Positions 48,669 to 48,728 of a stretch of DNA of 48,728 bases are shown here, piece after piece. Every line of letters starts with the position of its first letter. Positions within the stretch are counted from its first letter, which is position 1. Below the pieces are notes generated by a model. It was not told the DNA's origin. It ran no database searches and worked only from the letters and a program-made list of their open reading frames with translations. Location: assembly GCA_002304945.1 (NCBI GenBank), contig DBPQ01000054.1, positions 1 through 48,728 on the forward strand. Direction: 5' to 3'. Source of the DNA: Actinomycetales bacterium UBA1416. Its GTDB lineage: Bacteria > Actinomycetota > Actinomycetes > Actinomycetales > Actinomycetaceae. Position numbers and translations under genes: made by a program.

Positions 48669-48728
48669 TCACTCGCCGATGCCGGCTTCGAGCAGGGCAT
48701 CGGCGTAGGCGCGCTCCCCCGCGGCGTT
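48669..48728 (-). CDS. 3' end of an unidentified gene
   Basis: The last 19 codons plus TGA read NAAGERAYADALLEAGIGE on the minus strand, with protein-like composition and the same direction as the HEAT/GT4 gene 76 bp downstream. It may be the first member of that operon. Too short to identify. Confidence 0.5.
   Translation of the reverse strand, partial: NAAGERAYADALLEAGIGE

Overview
The window is about 48.7 kb of very GC-rich DNA with densely packed genes. Gene content and layout point to an actinobacterium, probably a Micrococcales member: a 13E12/DUF222-HNH protein, RecBCD, a CbiMNQO metal importer, an L,D-transpeptidase lipoprotein with a Pro/Thr linker, and many genes that look leaderless (a -10 hexamer 6-7 nt before the start codon). 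This placement is inference. I saw no rRNA, tRNA, CRISPR array or intact insertion sequence.

1-8.1 kb: recC (5' end missing), recB and recD form an overlapping DNA-repair operon, followed by a YchJ-like gene broken by an apparent one-base deletion. 8.1-14.8 kb: a DUF222/HNH nuclease with an SOS-like box and a perfect 18-bp palindrome upstream, a YcaQ/AlkX-like glycosylase coupled to a 7-codon mini-ORF, a DASS (SLC13) anion transporter under a CRP/GlxR-like site, a trans-sulfuration-type PLP enzyme and a fasciclin lipoprotein. 14.8-19.9 kb: a ferric-reductase-like flavohaem protein divergent from an MMPL exporter-TetR pair, then a deletion-derived remnant of the fasciclin gene.

19.8-23.6 kb is an accessory, decaying defence-like island. 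It holds a translationally coupled minus-strand operon: two paralogous VbhA-like small proteins, a Fic-domain protein whose catalytic motif is destroyed, and two unknown small genes. It also holds a rearranged endonuclease VII-like gene, the C-terminal half of an Mrr-type restriction enzyme and an apparently intact GIY-YIG-like protein.

23.6-29.1 kb: a metal-uptake block (TauE/SafE permease, Fur-family regulator, CbiMNQO) and an AI-2E family permease. 29.1-32.6 kb: LLM flavin oxidoreductase, meso-diaminopimelate dehydrogenase, ankyrin protein and serine O-acetyltransferase. 32.6-37.8 kb: a complete beta-glucoside PTS system with promoter, RAT antiterminator target and terminator, EIIBCA, 6-phospho-beta-glucosidase, BglG/LicT antiterminator and a HAD phosphatase.

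37.8-43.5 kb: cell-envelope and stress genes (L,D-transpeptidase, membrane proteins, OhrR-type MarR with glutathione peroxidase, mutarotase-fold protein, UspA, SixA-like phosphatase, lipoprotein). 43.5-48.6 kb: a tightly overlapping minus-strand operon of a HEAT-repeat/GT4 fusion, a GT1-like glycosyltransferase and a GH13 alpha-glucosidase. This operon is a good candidate for an uncharacterised glycoside pathway. A 20-codon 3' end of another minus-strand gene closes the window.
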